Notes: generated by a model not told the origin, from the letters alone. Positions 10,801-19,310 are shown, counted from the first letter of the stretch. The stretch: DNA of 36,185 bases from Cyclobacteriaceae bacterium (GCA_021604845.1 BQJT01000016.1:1-36185), one strand, 5' to 3'. Program-made: numbers and translations.

Positions 10801-12023
10801 CGGTCCAGGTAGTTCAATCCTCCACCATCGGTTCCTATCCATAAGTTTCCTTGCTTATCTTCCAAAAAACAGCTTACATAATTATGACTCAGCGAAGTGC
10901 TTGAAAAGGGGTTGTGCAGGTAATGAGAGAACCGTTTGCTTTGTGGGTTGTATTTATTCACACCGCTATTCAAAGATCCCAACCACATGATTCCGGTATT
11001 ATCCTTGTAAATAGACCATATTGAATTACCACCTAAGCTTGCTGGTTGTTTAGGATCTGCAAAATAATAGCTGAATGCGTCTTCATGGGAGTTATAGACT
11101 GACAACCCCTCATTTTCCATTCCTATCCAAATATTGCCGTAATTGTCCTCTTCCAATGCAGAAATCACGCTGTAGGAAAGGCTGGTCTTGGCGTTGTCCT
11201 GATGAAACCTGCGAAATGCCACCCGGTTAAATGTATCCCGGTACATTAAATTTAATCCGTGGTGCGTTCCTATCCATAAATCTCCTTTTGAGGTGATCAG
11301 GATCTTCCTCACATCGTTATTACTTAAAGAAGATGGATTATCAGATTCATATTTGTATGAGTAGAAGCGGTTGGCTTTTTTGTCGAATAGGTTTAAGCCA
11401 TGCCCCTGGGTTCCCACCCAGATATTTCCATTTGGGTCCTGTTTAATCATGCTCAAATTATTCCCGGACAGGCTGTTTGCGTCATACGAATGACTGCGGT
11501 AATTATAAATAGTACCATCTTGCCGGTTATAAAGAAAAAGCCCGTTACGCGCTGTAGCCACCCAAAAATCCTGGTCTTTATCTTCTAGAATGGAGGTCAC
11601 GGATATTTGGGTAAGCCTGTTTTCCGGTTTGTCCTCATTCGGATAGATAAATACTTCCCTGTCAGGCAAGTAATAACTCAGGCCCCTGTCTCTGGTGCCT
11701 ACCCATAGAACACCGTTCGAGTCCTGGTAGATACAGACGACGTGTCCTAAACCCAGGGATACACTATCATGCGATAACAGTTTATATTCCTTAAACTCTA
11801 CCCCATCATAACGATTTAGCCCATTCCGGGTACCCATCCACATAAACCCATCCGTATCCTGCAAAATGCAAGTCACGGTATTTTGTGAAAGCCCTTTTGA
11901 AATATGTTCAAACTCAATCTTTGGCAAGGTTGGCACCTGAGCATTAATGCCAAAAAAATCAGGGCAAACAGCCAATAAAAGAATAAAACAAATGTTCCGA
12001 TTGATGTTCATATTATTGTTCAT
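7884..12023 (-). CDS. Hybrid two-component system sensor/regulator (HTCS1)
   Basis: 1379 residues with the complete HTCS architecture in one chain. A signal peptide (to about residue 29) is followed by a periplasmic double propeller of Reg_prop repeats (many LWIGT/LWVGT-GLN units, about 35-720), a Y_Y_Y domain (about 735-800) and one membrane helix (about 808-826). The cytoplasmic part has HisKA with ISHEFRTPLT (phospho-acceptor H867), HATPase_c with the N-box NLLSNALKF and DSGIGIP (about 970-1090), a receiver with VVEDDEDM and ISDIHMP (phospho-acceptor D1174), and a C-terminal AraC HTH (about 1290-1372). Such proteins bind an oligosaccharide in the periplasm and switch on a neighbouring SusCD locus. 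Here susC begins 329 nt downstream on the same strand. All key residues are present. An in-frame ATG at residue 5 is an alternative start. Confidence 0.96.
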   Translation of the reverse strand: MNNNMNINRNICFILLLAVCPDFFGINAQVPTLPKIEFEHISKGLSQNTVTCILQDTDGFMWMGTRNGLNRYDGVEFKEYKLLSHDSVSLGLGHVVCIYQDSNGVLWVGTRDRGLSYYLPDREVFIYPNEDKPENRLTQISVTSILEDKDQDFWVATARNGLFLYNRQDGTIYNYRSHSYDANSLSGNNLSMIKQDPNGNIWVGTQGHGLNLFDKKANRFYSYKYESDNPSSLSNNDVRKILITSKGDLWIGTHHGLNLMYRDTFNRVAFRRFHQDNAKTSLSYSVISALEEDNYGNIWIGMENEGLSVYNSHEDAFSYYFADPKQPASLGGNSIWSIYKDNTGIMWLGSLNSGVNKYNPQSKRFSHYLHNPFSSTSLSHNYVSCFLEDKQGNLWIGTDGGGLNYLDRQSGQFRHFKHDPQDPTSLGSDAVLSLIKDPEGRLWVGTWEGGLNLYDPRTESFTRYIHNPEDTASIASNNIFAMMIDSRENFWIAASGGALDLFNPESGDFRHFGRFSHCSIFKILEDQKGNIWIGSDGFGLSRLDTTGSLAADFKHYNDLENHPRSVISMLQDSKGNFWLGTEGSGVVQFDPETSTFTSYLKEPRLSHQVINGILEDDNGYLWFSTNRGIWKFDPIKITFRNYDNADGIQADEFIRGSYNSCNDGKMLFGGINGFNEFYPDAIRDNLHVEAVYLNEFRINQQVIKPGQPGSPLNKHINKTSEITLSHDQSIFSIDYVTPDYTHGENNQYKYILEGYDDDWQMVGSNRTATYTKIPHGRYLFKVKGSNSDGIWNEQAASLIINISPPWWKSTPAILVYLVLAVGGLWGSRQLVVYRERLNSQLQLEHLELQKLQEMDDMKSRFFANISHEFRTPLTLIQEPLRNIYSSNLTGKTRQQFRVMLRNTQKLLTLTNRLLDLSKLGVGSLKLMASEHELSKFLKIISESFKSQAERQSIKFKFIDKGCPERLFYDEEKLEDVMYNLLSNALKFTPEYGSVIMEARTVTRDDQQWAQVKITDSGIGIPSGQVPNIFDRFYQASNRETASNNGSGIGLALTKELVELHQGIIRVISEEGKGTTVIVQLPCGTEHLRQSQIVASKTPEVTIDGELTGIGTIKEDKKERVLEKLPLILVVEDDEDMRAYISEYLETNHRVVEAGNGQEALTIATKALPELIISDIHMPVMDGVELCKRLKQDSRTSHIPVLLLTGRIDQENELRSLEHGADYYFTKPFNSKLLQLTVNNILQSREVLRNHYTGSDKASIEPSQVKMSSGSERFIQNALACVEENISNPEFSVIELGKGVGLSRMQLYRKLKSVTGQSPNEFIRTIRLKRAAQLLERSNYTISEITYQVGFNDLQYFRECFKKHFDVTPSKFLDQRNQSI

Positions 12024-12234
12024 CCCTGAACTTTAAACATTGAAACTAGCAAAAAAATCCATTCATTCAATCTGAAATCTTCCATTTGGTGGTTAAAACG
12101 AACAGCCGCGTTCTATCTTCTCATGGATATTTTAACTCTGATGTATTTTAATGAAGCATTGGTTATATTGTATTAATCAAATGTCGTGCTGGCCCCGGCA
12201 ATTGATTTAATAGTAACAGTTCAAAACCCTAAAT

Positions 12235-13200
12235 ATGGATCGTTATCACAACCCTAATAAAAACCACGAAGATATTCCTGGCAACCCTTCCACTGCAACC
12301 AGTAGTAAAATCAAGCTCAATGACCGGTCTAACTGGGATTCTTTAAGCGTGCTCTCGGAAGCCGATTGGGAATTTTGGATTAACAACGGTTATATCGTAG
12401 TTAAAAAAGCCGTTTCCCGCGAACAAGCGGAGGCAACCGCAAATTTCTTGTGGGAATTTGAGGAAAAAGATCCCCAGGATCCCTCCACATGGTATACAGC
12501 GGAACGAGCAGAAATGCAGATGAAGGAACTGGCAGGAACCGGAATGGTTGAAGTTTATAATAATCAGTATCTGTGGAACAATCGCCAACACCCAAAAATA
12601 TACCAGGCATTTGTGGATGTCTGGGGAACGGAAAAATTGTGGGTTACCATTGATCGGGCAAACCTCAATTTTCCAATCCGCCCTGGTTATCAGTACCAGG
12701 GATTTATCCATTGGGATTACGATCCGGAAACCCGACCTCAAAATGTTCAGGGAGTGCTGGCTTTGGCAGATCAAACCGATCCTGAAATGGGAGGCTTTCA
12801 ATGTATCCCCGAACTTTACAGAACCTACCATACCTGGAAGCTCTCTCAGCCTGAAGACCGGGACCGCTTTAAACCAGACATTTCCAGATTCGAAGGTAAG
12901 ATTGAAAAAGTAGCTTTAGAAGCAGGCGACCTGTTAATATTCAACAGCACCCAGCCGCACGGAATCCGTCCAAACCGCAGCAACGATAAGGTTAGAATTG
13001 CTCAGTATATCTCCATGATGCCTGCTGAGGAGGACAATCAAAAACTCCGGGATTGGCGGATCAATTCCTGGAAAAACCGGATCGCGCCGGAAGGTTATGC
13101 ATTTCCAGGTGATCCCAGAAAATTAGAACAAACGCGCTATGGTACCGCAGAACTCACCGAGTTAGGGCAAAAACTTTTGGGATTGAAAAAATGGGATTAA
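12235..13200 (+). CDS. Phytanoyl-CoA dioxygenase (PhyH)-family Fe(II)/2-oxoglutarate oxygenase
   Basis: 321 residues, cytoplasmic with no signal peptide. The Fe(II) facial triad is visible: H159-W-D161 in FIHWDYD, and H242 in STQPHGIRP. R254 (VRIAQY) is in the place of the 2-oxoglutarate carboxylate binder. The N-terminal WINNGYIVVKKAVSREQ is the usual start of the PhyH fold. The family hydroxylates small molecules and lipids using O2 and 2-oxoglutarate; the substrate here is unknown. The gene is divergent from HTCS1 with a 211-nt gap and convergent with xylA, so it seems to be its own unit. A heptad repeat hairpin lies between it and xylA. The long reverse-strand frames inside it are shadows. 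Confidence 0.88.
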   Translation: MDRYHNPNKNHEDIPGNPSTATSSKIKLNDRSNWDSLSVLSEADWEFWINNGYIVVKKAVSREQAEATANFLWEFEEKDPQDPSTWYTAERAEMQMKELAGTGMVEVYNNQYLWNNRQHPKIYQAFVDVWGTEKLWVTIDRANLNFPIRPGYQYQGFIHWDYDPETRPQNVQGVLALADQTDPEMGGFQCIPELYRTYHTWKLSQPEDRDRFKPDISRFEGKIEKVALEAGDLLIFNSTQPHGIRPNRSNDKVRIAQYISMMPAEEDNQKLRDWRINSWKNRIAPEGYAFPGDPRKLEQTRYGTAELTELGQKLLGLKKWD

Positions 13201-13207
13201 CTATTTC

Positions 13208-13282
13208 GAGTTTTGAGTTTTGAGTTTTTAGTTTTTAGTTGATTTGCCAAACTCAAAACTAAGGACTAAAAACTAAAAACTA
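13208..13282. repeat. Heptad-repeat hairpin A between convergent phyH-like gene and xylA
   Basis: The left arm (13208-13240) is three GAGTTTT units, one TAGTTTT and a partial TAGTT. After an 8-nt loop the right arm (13249-13282) is AAACTC then four heptads of the AAAACTA type, one degenerate (AGGACTA). Each left heptad can pair with a right heptad with about one mismatch. It fills the gap between two stops and may act as a bidirectional terminator. Confidence 0.8.
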
Positions 13283-13302
13283 TCAATACCTGTAGGCTTG
13301 TC

Positions 13303-14661
13303 CTACAAGTATTGATTAATGATGTTCTCATAAAGCTCCTGTTGTCCGCTTATCATCTTAGGTTCGCCATTGGCCCCCGCAAGTTGTTTAAGGTCTTCCA
13401 GTATCAGGTCCCCGGATTCAAATTTCTGCCCGGTTGCTGAATCGAAAGTGCTATAGCGGTTTTTCTTCAGCTGGGAATAGTTACTATTTTCAAGGATATC
13501 ATGAGCAACCAACAGCGCCCGCGCAAAGGCATCCATTCCTCCAATATGCGCATGGAAAATATCCTCCAGATCCGTGCTATTTCGCCTGGTTTTAGCGTCG
13601 AAGTTAATGCCGCCGCCTTTTAAACCACCTGACTCAATAACCACCAGCATCGATTCAACCAGTTCGTACACATTCACTGGAAACTGATCAGTATCCCATC
13701 CGTTTTGATAATCTCCACGGTTGGCATCCATACTTCCTAATAAACCTGCTCCAGCTGCCACCTGGAGTTCATGTTGAAAAGTATGCTGTGCCAGCGTAGC
13801 ATGATTTACCTCAAGATTAAGTTTAAAATCATCCAACAAATCATACTCCCTTAAAAAACCAATCACGGTAGCAGCATCAAAGTCATACTGATGTTTGGTA
13901 GGCTCCATAGGCTTTGGCTCAATAAAGAAGGAGCCTTTAAATCCTTGTTTCCGGGCGTAATCTTTGGCCATATGTAAAAACCTCGCCATATGATCAAGTT
14001 CACGCTTCATGTCCGTATTTAATAGTGACATATAACCTTCCCGGCCACCCCAAAATACATAATTTTCCCCGCCCAGTTTGATAGTGATATCAAGAGCATT
14101 TTTAACCTGTGCCCCGGCATAGGCTACCACTTGAAAATCAGGATTTGTAGCAGCCCCGTTCATGTACCTGGGATGTGAAAACAAATTAGCAGTGCCCCAA
14201 AGCAATTTCACCCCGGAGGATTCCTGCTTCTGATATGCGTAATCTGAAATTACCTGTAGCCGATGCTCGGAATCTGATAAACTACTCCCCTCTGCTATAA
14301 GGTCAAAATCGTGGAAGCAATAATAGGGCATACCGGTTTTGGTGATGAATTCAAACGCGGCATCCATTTTATCCTTGGCCTGCTGAATTGGGTCGGTAGC
14401 AGTTAGCCAGGGAAATTGTTTGGTTGGAGAACCAAATGGGTCCAGGCCGGTACCACAGAAGGTGTGCCAGTAAGCAGTAGCAAAACGCAGATGATCCTTC
14501 ATGGTTTTATCTCCAACCATTCGGCTTTCATCATAGTACTTAAAGGCCAAAGGATTATCTGATTCTTTACCTTCGAATAAAATTTTATTAACTCCCTTAA
14601 AATAGGTTCTTTCTCCCAGGGTAATACTGACGTCTGATTCTGGTATGGTGCTATTACTCAT
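13303..14661 (-). CDS. xylA: Xylose isomerase
   Basis: 452 residues, matching long (class II) xylose isomerases. It converts D-xylose to D-xylulose in the cytoplasm using divalent metal ions. Seen in order: [11 protein letters not shown] near residues 62-72, the catalytic HDFD motif (H117 and D120), [22 protein letters not shown], the family signature [23 protein letters not shown] with the metal ligand glutamate, [27 protein letters not shown], and [14 protein letters not shown] with the late metal ligand Asp. It is the last gene of the xth-galM-xylB-xylA run, 152 nt after xylB; that gap holds a 14-bp palindrome. No damage is visible. Confidence 0.98.
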   Translation of the reverse strand: MSNSTIPESDVSITLGERTYFKGVNKILFEGKESDNPLAFKYYDESRMVGDKTMKDHLRFATAYWHTFCGTGLDPFGSPTKQFPWLTATDPIQQAKDKMDAAFEFITKTGMPYYCFHDFDLIAEGSSLSDSEHRLQVISDYAYQKQESSGVKLLWGTANLFSHPRYMNGAATNPDFQVVAYAGAQVKNALDITIKLGGENYVFWGGREGYMSLLNTDMKRELDHMARFLHMAKDYARKQGFKGSFFIEPKPMEPTKHQYDFDAATVIGFLREYDLLDDFKLNLEVNHATLAQHTFQHELQVAAGAGLLGSMDANRGDYQNGWDTDQFPVNVYELVESMLVVIESGGLKGGGINFDAKTRRNSTDLEDIFHAHIGGMDAFARALLVAHDILENSNYSQLKKNRYSTFDSATGQKFESGDLILEDLKQLAGANGEPKMISGQQELYENIINQYL

Positions 14662-14794
14662 CTTTTTTGATTGATTTCTACAACAAAAATGTTATTAGAC
14701 TCTGGTCTCAGTGTTCGTAATATTAAAATTACATGGTTCTAAATTAAGATTTACAAAGTACTTCAAAGAATCTGGAAAAAGCAGGAATTAACGG

Positions 14795-14808
14795 GACTTT
14801 TAAAAGTC
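14795..14808. promoter_or_regulatory. Perfect 14-bp palindrome between xylB and xylA
   Basis: GACTTTTAAAAGTC is a perfect dyad located 6 nt downstream of the xylB stop and about 130 nt upstream of xylA. There is no loop and no T-run, so a terminator is unlikely. It could be a dimeric repressor site controlling a second start before xylA, or a chance AT-rich dyad. Confidence 0.4.
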
Positions 14809-14813
14809 AGCAC

Positions 14814-16301
14814 CTACTCCTTCATCATTCGATCCAAATCTGCTTTCCAGATTTCGTAGCCCTGGAAGAAAGCCTCACCTTTCTCATCTGCAGTAAACGT
14901 CTCAACGGAACGTGGAGTGCCAATGGCCTCTTCAATATCCTTATAGAAACCGGCAGCAATTCCGGAAGCTTTGGCGGCTCCCACCGCTCCGTTAGTCTCC
15001 ATAACATTTATTTCGCATCCTGCCAGGGTAGCCAGGGTGCTGGAGAATACTTTTGATTGGAATAAATTATCATTACCCACTTTCATTACCTGAACCAGGA
15101 GCCCCATTTCCTTTAATATGTCCATTCCGTAAGCAAAACTAAAGGCTATACCTTCCAAAGCCGCCCTGTACATATGGGAAGCAGTGTGCTTAGTGAGCTG
15201 CAGGCCAAGTATATGTGAGCCCAAATTTCGATTGCCCAGCATGCGCTCTGTGCCATTGCCAAAAGGTAAAATCCTAAGCCCTTCGGAACCTACAGGTATC
15301 TTTCCTGCCAGTTGTTCCATTTCTTGATAGCTGAGTGAGGATCCCGCGAGATTTTGTTTCATCCAGCCATACTGAATGCCCGCCCCATTAATACAAAGCA
15401 GCACACCTACTGAAGGCTTTTCGGGCTGATGATTAACGTGTGCAAATCCATTTACCCGGACATTCTTATCGAATACCGGACGGTCTACTACCCCAAAGAC
15501 TACCCCGGAAGTACCTCCTGTGGCTGCTATCTCACCGGGCTTCAACACATTTAGTGACATGGCATTGTTGGGCTGGTCTCCTCCACGGTACCCAACGGGA
15601 ATGCCCGCCTTCAATCCGAGGAGTCCGGCAATTTCATCCTGTAAAGCACCCTGATTTGAAAATGTTGAAACAATGTCAGGTACTAAGTCTCTGTTGATTT
15701 CATAGTGGTCAAGGAGTAATTCCGCTACTGCATTTTCTTCAAAATCCCACAGCATTCCTTCTGAGAGTCCCGAAACTGTAGTGCTTATTTCTCCAGTCAG
15801 TCGCATGGCTATATAGTCGCCGGGCAGCATGAATTTATAAGCTTTATGGTATAGGTCCGGTTCATTATCCTTTACCCATTTCAGCTTCGAAGCGGTAAAG
15901 TTTCCTGGACTGTTGAGCAAATGAGACAAGCATTTTTCAGTGCCTATACTATTAAAGGCCTGCTCGCCGATCTCTACTGCCCTGCTGTCACACCAGATAA
16001 TCGAAGGCCTTAAAACCTTTTGATCCTTATCTACTATAACCAGGCCGTGCATCTGGTAAGAAATGCCTATTCCTTTAATATCGTGGGGGTTAACATCTGT
16101 TGATTGTAAAAGCATTCGGGTGGCCTGACACAAATTCTGCCACCACAACTCCGGTTCCTGTTCTGCCCATCCAGCCTGGTGGGCTATTATATCCATCTCT
16201 TTAGCTGGCGATTGCACCCGCTTGATGGTGGACCGGCTTTCCGCTTCCACCAGGGCGGCTTTTATCGATGAACTCCCTATATCGTAACCTAATAAGTACA
16301 T
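14814..16301 (-). CDS. xylB: Xylulokinase (FGGY-family carbohydrate kinase)
   Basis: 495 residues, the usual length. It phosphorylates D-xylulose to xylulose 5-phosphate with ATP, feeding the pentose phosphate pathway. The N-terminal phosphate-binding loop is YLLGYDIGSSSIKAAL, followed by GISYQMHGLV (the substrate site of xylulokinases) and CDSRA. The catalytic base is D242 in RGGDQPNNA, and the second ATPase half starts at ATGGTSGVV. It lies 37 nt after galM and 152 nt before xylA on the same strand. The pairing with xylose isomerase makes xylulose much more likely than other FGGY substrates. Confidence 0.96.
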   Translation of the reverse strand: MYLLGYDIGSSSIKAALVEAESRSTIKRVQSPAKEMDIIAHQAGWAEQEPELWWQNLCQATRMLLQSTDVNPHDIKGIGISYQMHGLVIVDKDQKVLRPSIIWCDSRAVEIGEQAFNSIGTEKCLSHLLNSPGNFTASKLKWVKDNEPDLYHKAYKFMLPGDYIAMRLTGEISTTVSGLSEGMLWDFEENAVAELLLDHYEINRDLVPDIVSTFSNQGALQDEIAGLLGLKAGIPVGYRGGDQPNNAMSLNVLKPGEIAATGGTSGVVFGVVDRPVFDKNVRVNGFAHVNHQPEKPSVGVLLCINGAGIQYGWMKQNLAGSSLSYQEMEQLAGKIPVGSEGLRILPFGNGTERMLGNRNLGSHILGLQLTKHTASHMYRAALEGIAFSFAYGMDILKEMGLLVQVMKVGNDNLFQSKVFSSTLATLAGCEINVMETNGAVGAAKASGIAAGFYKDIEEAIGTPRSVETFTADEKGEAFFQGYEIWKADLDRMMKE

Positions 16302-16338
16302 GCAAGTGTTATGTTTGGTAATTGTTATTTACCTGAGT

Positions 16339-17493
16339 TTATTTTGCCCCAAATTTAAAAATCGTAGTAGTCCGGTAAGTCTCTCCGGGGTCCAGTCTCA
16401 CTGAAGGATATTCAGGTTTATTGGGACTATCCGGGTAGTGATGGGTCTCCAGACACAACCCGGCATTCTTACCATAGCTTTTACCTTTTCCCTGCAGGCT
16501 GTTATTCAAAAAATTGGCAGAATAAAACTGAACTCCAGGTTCAGTAGTCTCTACTGTCATTTCACGTCCGGTTGCGGGGTCGTAGAGCACCGCTGCCAAT
16601 TTAAGATTGTTTTCAGGTCCATTTAAAACCCAGGTGTGATCATATCCTCCTCCAATATTCAGCTGCGCATGATCCTCGTTAATGCGCTCTCCTACTAAAT
16701 GCGGCTGCAGGAAATCAAAGGGAGTACCTGCCACACGCTCAGGTGACCCCAATGGTATCAGTCCTTCATCTACCGGCAGGTACTGATCTGCGTTTATTTT
16801 CAGTTGATGATCCAGTATGTCGTTTGACTGTGGATTTAAATTGAAATAAGAATGTTGTGTCATATTTACGATGGTAGGCCTGTCGGTAGTGGCACTATAA
16901 TCTATTTTTAAGGCATCATCATTGGTCAGCAAGTAGGTCACCTTCACCTTTAGCTCACCTGGGTAACCCTCTTCCATATGTTCGCTGGTATATGTGAGTT
17001 CTAACATTGGTCCATCCGGAGTTTCACGGGCTTTTGAGTGCCATGCTTTTTTGTCGAACCCTTTAGTTCCCCCGTGCAGGTGATTGTCACCGTTGTTTTG
17101 TACCAGGTGGAATTCTTGGCCATCCAGAATAAATTTTCCACCTGCAATCCGGTTGCCATACCGTCCTACCAGCGCCCCAAAAAAAGGATGCCCATCGAGA
17201 TATTGTTGCAGGTTATCAAACCCTAACACTACATCCTGATAATTGCCTTCCCGATCCGGTGCAGTTAATGATGTAATTATGCCTCCATAATCCATCACCT
17301 CCAGGGTCATACCGTTGGTGTTGGTGAACTTATACAGGGTCACGCTATCACCCTCGGCAGTAACTCCGAAGGAGGTTTCTTCAATCTCGATATTCATGGT
17401 TTCTTGAGCTTTTTCGATGATTGCCGATTTTTGGTCTGCTGAATTACAGGCAACCAGGGTCGCTAGCAGTAAAGAGTAAATAATTCTTTTCAT
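16339..17493 (-). CDS. galM: Aldose 1-epimerase (mutarotase), predicted lipoprotein
   Basis: 384 residues from the ATG at 17493. That start is preferred over an upstream in-frame codon at 17520 because it directly opens a lipoprotein signal (MKRIIYSLLLATLVAC, C16) and overlaps the exonuclease stop as ATGA. Family motifs: GNRIAGGKF, HLHGG with H138 and H140, TQHSYFNL with catalytic-type H214, TEPGVQFYS with the catalytic base E318, and a CLETHHYPDSPN ending. It interconverts alpha and beta anomers of aldoses, so in this operon it would prepare xylose or released sugars in the periplasm. The lipid anchor is typical of Bacteroidota mutarotases. Confidence 0.95.
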   Translation of the reverse strand: MKRIIYSLLLATLVACNSADQKSAIIEKAQETMNIEIEETSFGVTAEGDSVTLYKFTNTNGMTLEVMDYGGIITSLTAPDREGNYQDVVLGFDNLQQYLDGHPFFGALVGRYGNRIAGGKFILDGQEFHLVQNNGDNHLHGGTKGFDKKAWHSKARETPDGPMLELTYTSEHMEEGYPGELKVKVTYLLTNDDALKIDYSATTDRPTIVNMTQHSYFNLNPQSNDILDHQLKINADQYLPVDEGLIPLGSPERVAGTPFDFLQPHLVGERINEDHAQLNIGGGYDHTWVLNGPENNLKLAAVLYDPATGREMTVETTEPGVQFYSANFLNNSLQGKGKSYGKNAGLCLETHHYPDSPNKPEYPSVRLDPGETYRTTTIFKFGAK

Positions 17494-18272
17494 ATTGTTA
17501 ATTTTATGCCAACCGGACAATGATCGGACCCACTAAACTCCGGATAAATCGTGGCTTCTGTTAGTAGGTGCTTAATTCTATCGCTGCAAAGGAAATAGTC
17601 AATTCTCCAACCTGTGTTGTTTTCGCGTGCGTTGAACATGTAACTCCAATAGCTGTACGCTCCCTCTTTTTCAGGGTAAAAACTCCGGAAAGTATCAAAA
17701 AATCCATCTTTTAGCAATTTTTCGAACCCATCAATCTCTTGTTGTGTGTACCCTGCAGTTTTATTATAGTTGGATTTTGGGTTAGCCAGGTCAATACTTT
17801 GATGCGCAACGTTGAAATCACCACAGGCAATCACCGGCTTCTTTTGATCCAATTCCCTCAGATATCGACGGAATGCCTTATCCCAGGTCACGCGGTATTC
17901 CAGCCGGGACAGACCTCTGCCGCTGTTTGGTACGTATACGGTTACCAAATAAAACTCCGGGTACTCCAGGGTCACTACTCGTCCTTCCTGATCATGCTTG
18001 GATATATTTATATCATACAAGATGGACGACGGCTCGGATCTTGTTAAGATTGCAGTTCCCGAATAGCCTTTTCTGGTTTTTGAGGCGTTCACATAAGACT
18101 TATACTCAGGCAGCAGGGAAAGCACTGTTTTTACTTCTTCCTTTTGCGCTTTGGTTTCCTGCAGGCAGAGAAAGTCCGGTTCCAGCTGCTTTACCTGTGA
18201 AACAAAATCCTTTTTCAATATAGCCCGGATCCCGTTTACATTCCAGGAAATAAAGTTCAATGGTGCACTCAT
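17490..18272 (-). CDS. xth: Exodeoxyribonuclease III (AP endonuclease, Xth type)
   Basis: 260 residues, near the usual length for exonuclease III. It cleaves DNA at abasic sites and degrades 3' ends during base excision repair. Active-site residues in the expected order: N11 (ISWNVNGIRA), E40 (CLQETKAQ), the GRGLSRLEYR segment, D152 and N154 (CGDFNVAH), WRIDYFL, and the terminal D250-H251 pair (GSDHCPVG). It is first in the run with galM, xylB and xylA, and its TGA overlaps the galM ATG by four bases (ATGA), a sign of translational coupling. It is divergent from the SPFH gene. Being coupled to a mutarotase is odd for a repair enzyme. Confidence 0.96.
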   Translation of the reverse strand: MSAPLNFISWNVNGIRAILKKDFVSQVKQLEPDFLCLQETKAQKEEVKTVLSLLPEYKSYVNASKTRKGYSGTAILTRSEPSSILYDINISKHDQEGRVVTLEYPEFYLVTVYVPNSGRGLSRLEYRVTWDKAFRRYLRELDQKKPVIACGDFNVAHQSIDLANPKSNYNKTAGYTQQEIDGFEKLLKDGFFDTFRSFYPEKEGAYSYWSYMFNARENNTGWRIDYFLCSDRIKHLLTEATIYPEFSGSDHCPVGIKLTI

Positions 18273-18340
18273 TCGGCTAAATATAAAGCCTTAGGTATAT
18301 ATATCTCAACTCGAATTCTAATAATTGTGAATAAACCACG

Positions 18341-18348
18341 TACATTTG
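18341..18348 (+). promoter_or_regulatory. Candidate -7 box for the SPFH/prohibitin gene
   Basis: TACATTTG matches the Bacteroidota -7 consensus TAnnTTTG exactly and would give a leader of about 45 nt. The nearest upstream TTG is only 13 nt away, shorter than the usual -33 spacing, so the match is partial. Confidence 0.45.
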
Positions 18349-18398
18349 TTATCTCCCTCAATATGAATTGAACCAATACAGTAACAAATCCCTAAACT

Positions 18399-19217
18399 AT
18401 GGACCGAAGAAAATTTTTACCCTTTATTGTGCTTGGAGGCATTGGTCTCTTTGCAGTTTTAATATTCGCCAACAGCATTTTCCTTACTATCCAGCCGGGA
18501 GAAAAAGGAATACTATTCAAACGATTTGGTGGCGGCCTCGACTTGGAAAATGTCTACAACCAGGGATTTCATATTATCTCGCCCTGGAATAAAATGTATA
18601 TATATGACGTTCGAATACAGGAATCCCTGGCCACTATGGAGGTGCTGTCAAAAAACGGCCTTACCATCAAATGTGAACTTTCTTATCGCTTCCAGCCAGT
18701 GGCGGCAGAAATCGGACTGCTCCATGATAACATCGGTTTTGACTATCACCAACGAATTATTGTTCCTGAAATTCGTTCTGCTACTCGAGAGGTGATAGGA
18801 AGGTACCTGCCTGAAGAACTCTACTCCAGTAAACGCGAGGCGATCCAGGACGAAATCTTTATGCAAACAAGTACTGCAATCGGAGAGAAGCACCTGATCA
18901 TGGATGCAGTATTGATTCGCGAAGTGGTACTGCCAACTTCGTTACAGGATGCAATTGAAAAGAAACTGAAACAAGAGCAGGAAAGCCTTGAATACGAGTT
19001 TAAGATCACTAAAGCAGAACAGGAAGCAGAAAGACAACGAATTGAGGCCGAGGGTAAAGCGGCCGCCAATCTGATAATATCAGCCAGTTTAACCGATAAA
19101 ATTTTACAGGAAAAAGGTATAGATGCTACCAAGGAACTGGCTCAATCACAAAATGCCAAAGTGGTAGTAATTGGCGGTGGAGATGATGGACTTCCTTTGA
19201 TATTAGGAAACAACTGA
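18399..19217 (+). CDS. Prohibitin-like SPFH (band 7) membrane protein
   Basis: 272 residues. One N-terminal membrane helix (about residues 8-28) is followed by the SPFH domain starting TIQPGEKGILFKRFGGGL, with GFHIISPWNKMYIYDVR (about 55-71), which is characteristic of the prohibitin branch rather than HflK/HflC. A charged coiled coil (about 188-225, EQESLEYEFKITKAEQEAE and onward) precedes a short tail ending in GGGDDGLPLILGNN. Known relatives form ring or scaffold assemblies in membranes and modulate proteases such as FtsH; no protease partner is next to it here. It stands upstream of citrate synthase, separated by a heptad repeat hairpin. Confidence 0.92.
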   Translation: MDRRKFLPFIVLGGIGLFAVLIFANSIFLTIQPGEKGILFKRFGGGLDLENVYNQGFHIISPWNKMYIYDVRIQESLATMEVLSKNGLTIKCELSYRFQPVAAEIGLLHDNIGFDYHQRIIVPEIRSATREVIGRYLPEELYSSKREAIQDEIFMQTSTAIGEKHLIMDAVLIREVVLPTSLQDAIEKKLKQEQESLEYEFKITKAEQEAERQRIEAEGKAAANLIISASLTDKILQEKGIDATKELAQSQNAKVVVIGGGDDGLPLILGNN

Positions 19218-19219
19218 TG

Positions 19220-19310
19220 TTAATTGTGAATTATGAATTATGAATTATGAGTTATGCCCTGGTGGAACTCCACTGAATTCCGTAATTCCTGATTCCTAAT
19301 TCCTAATTTA
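19220..19310. repeat. Heptad-repeat hairpin B between SPFH gene and citrate synthase
   Basis: Starting 3 nt after the SPFH stop, the left arm (19220-19254) is TTAATTG, three TGAATTA and one TGAGTTA. A loop of about 19 nt that itself contains GTGGAACTCCAC follows. The right arm (19274-19310) is built of TAATTCC heptads. Left and right heptads are complementary with about one mismatch each. The end of its right arm is nearly identical to that of array E at 31827-31846. Confidence 0.8.

Noticed and set aside
12343-12831. 162-codon reverse-strand ORF opposite the PhyH-family gene
   Set aside because: It is fully inside a gene with intact family motifs, has no recognisable domain and a composition typical of an antisense shadow.
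17494-17520. Longer N-terminus for aldose 1-epimerase
   Set aside because: The added residues lie within the exonuclease coding end and would bury the lipoprotein signal; the ATGA overlap start is better.
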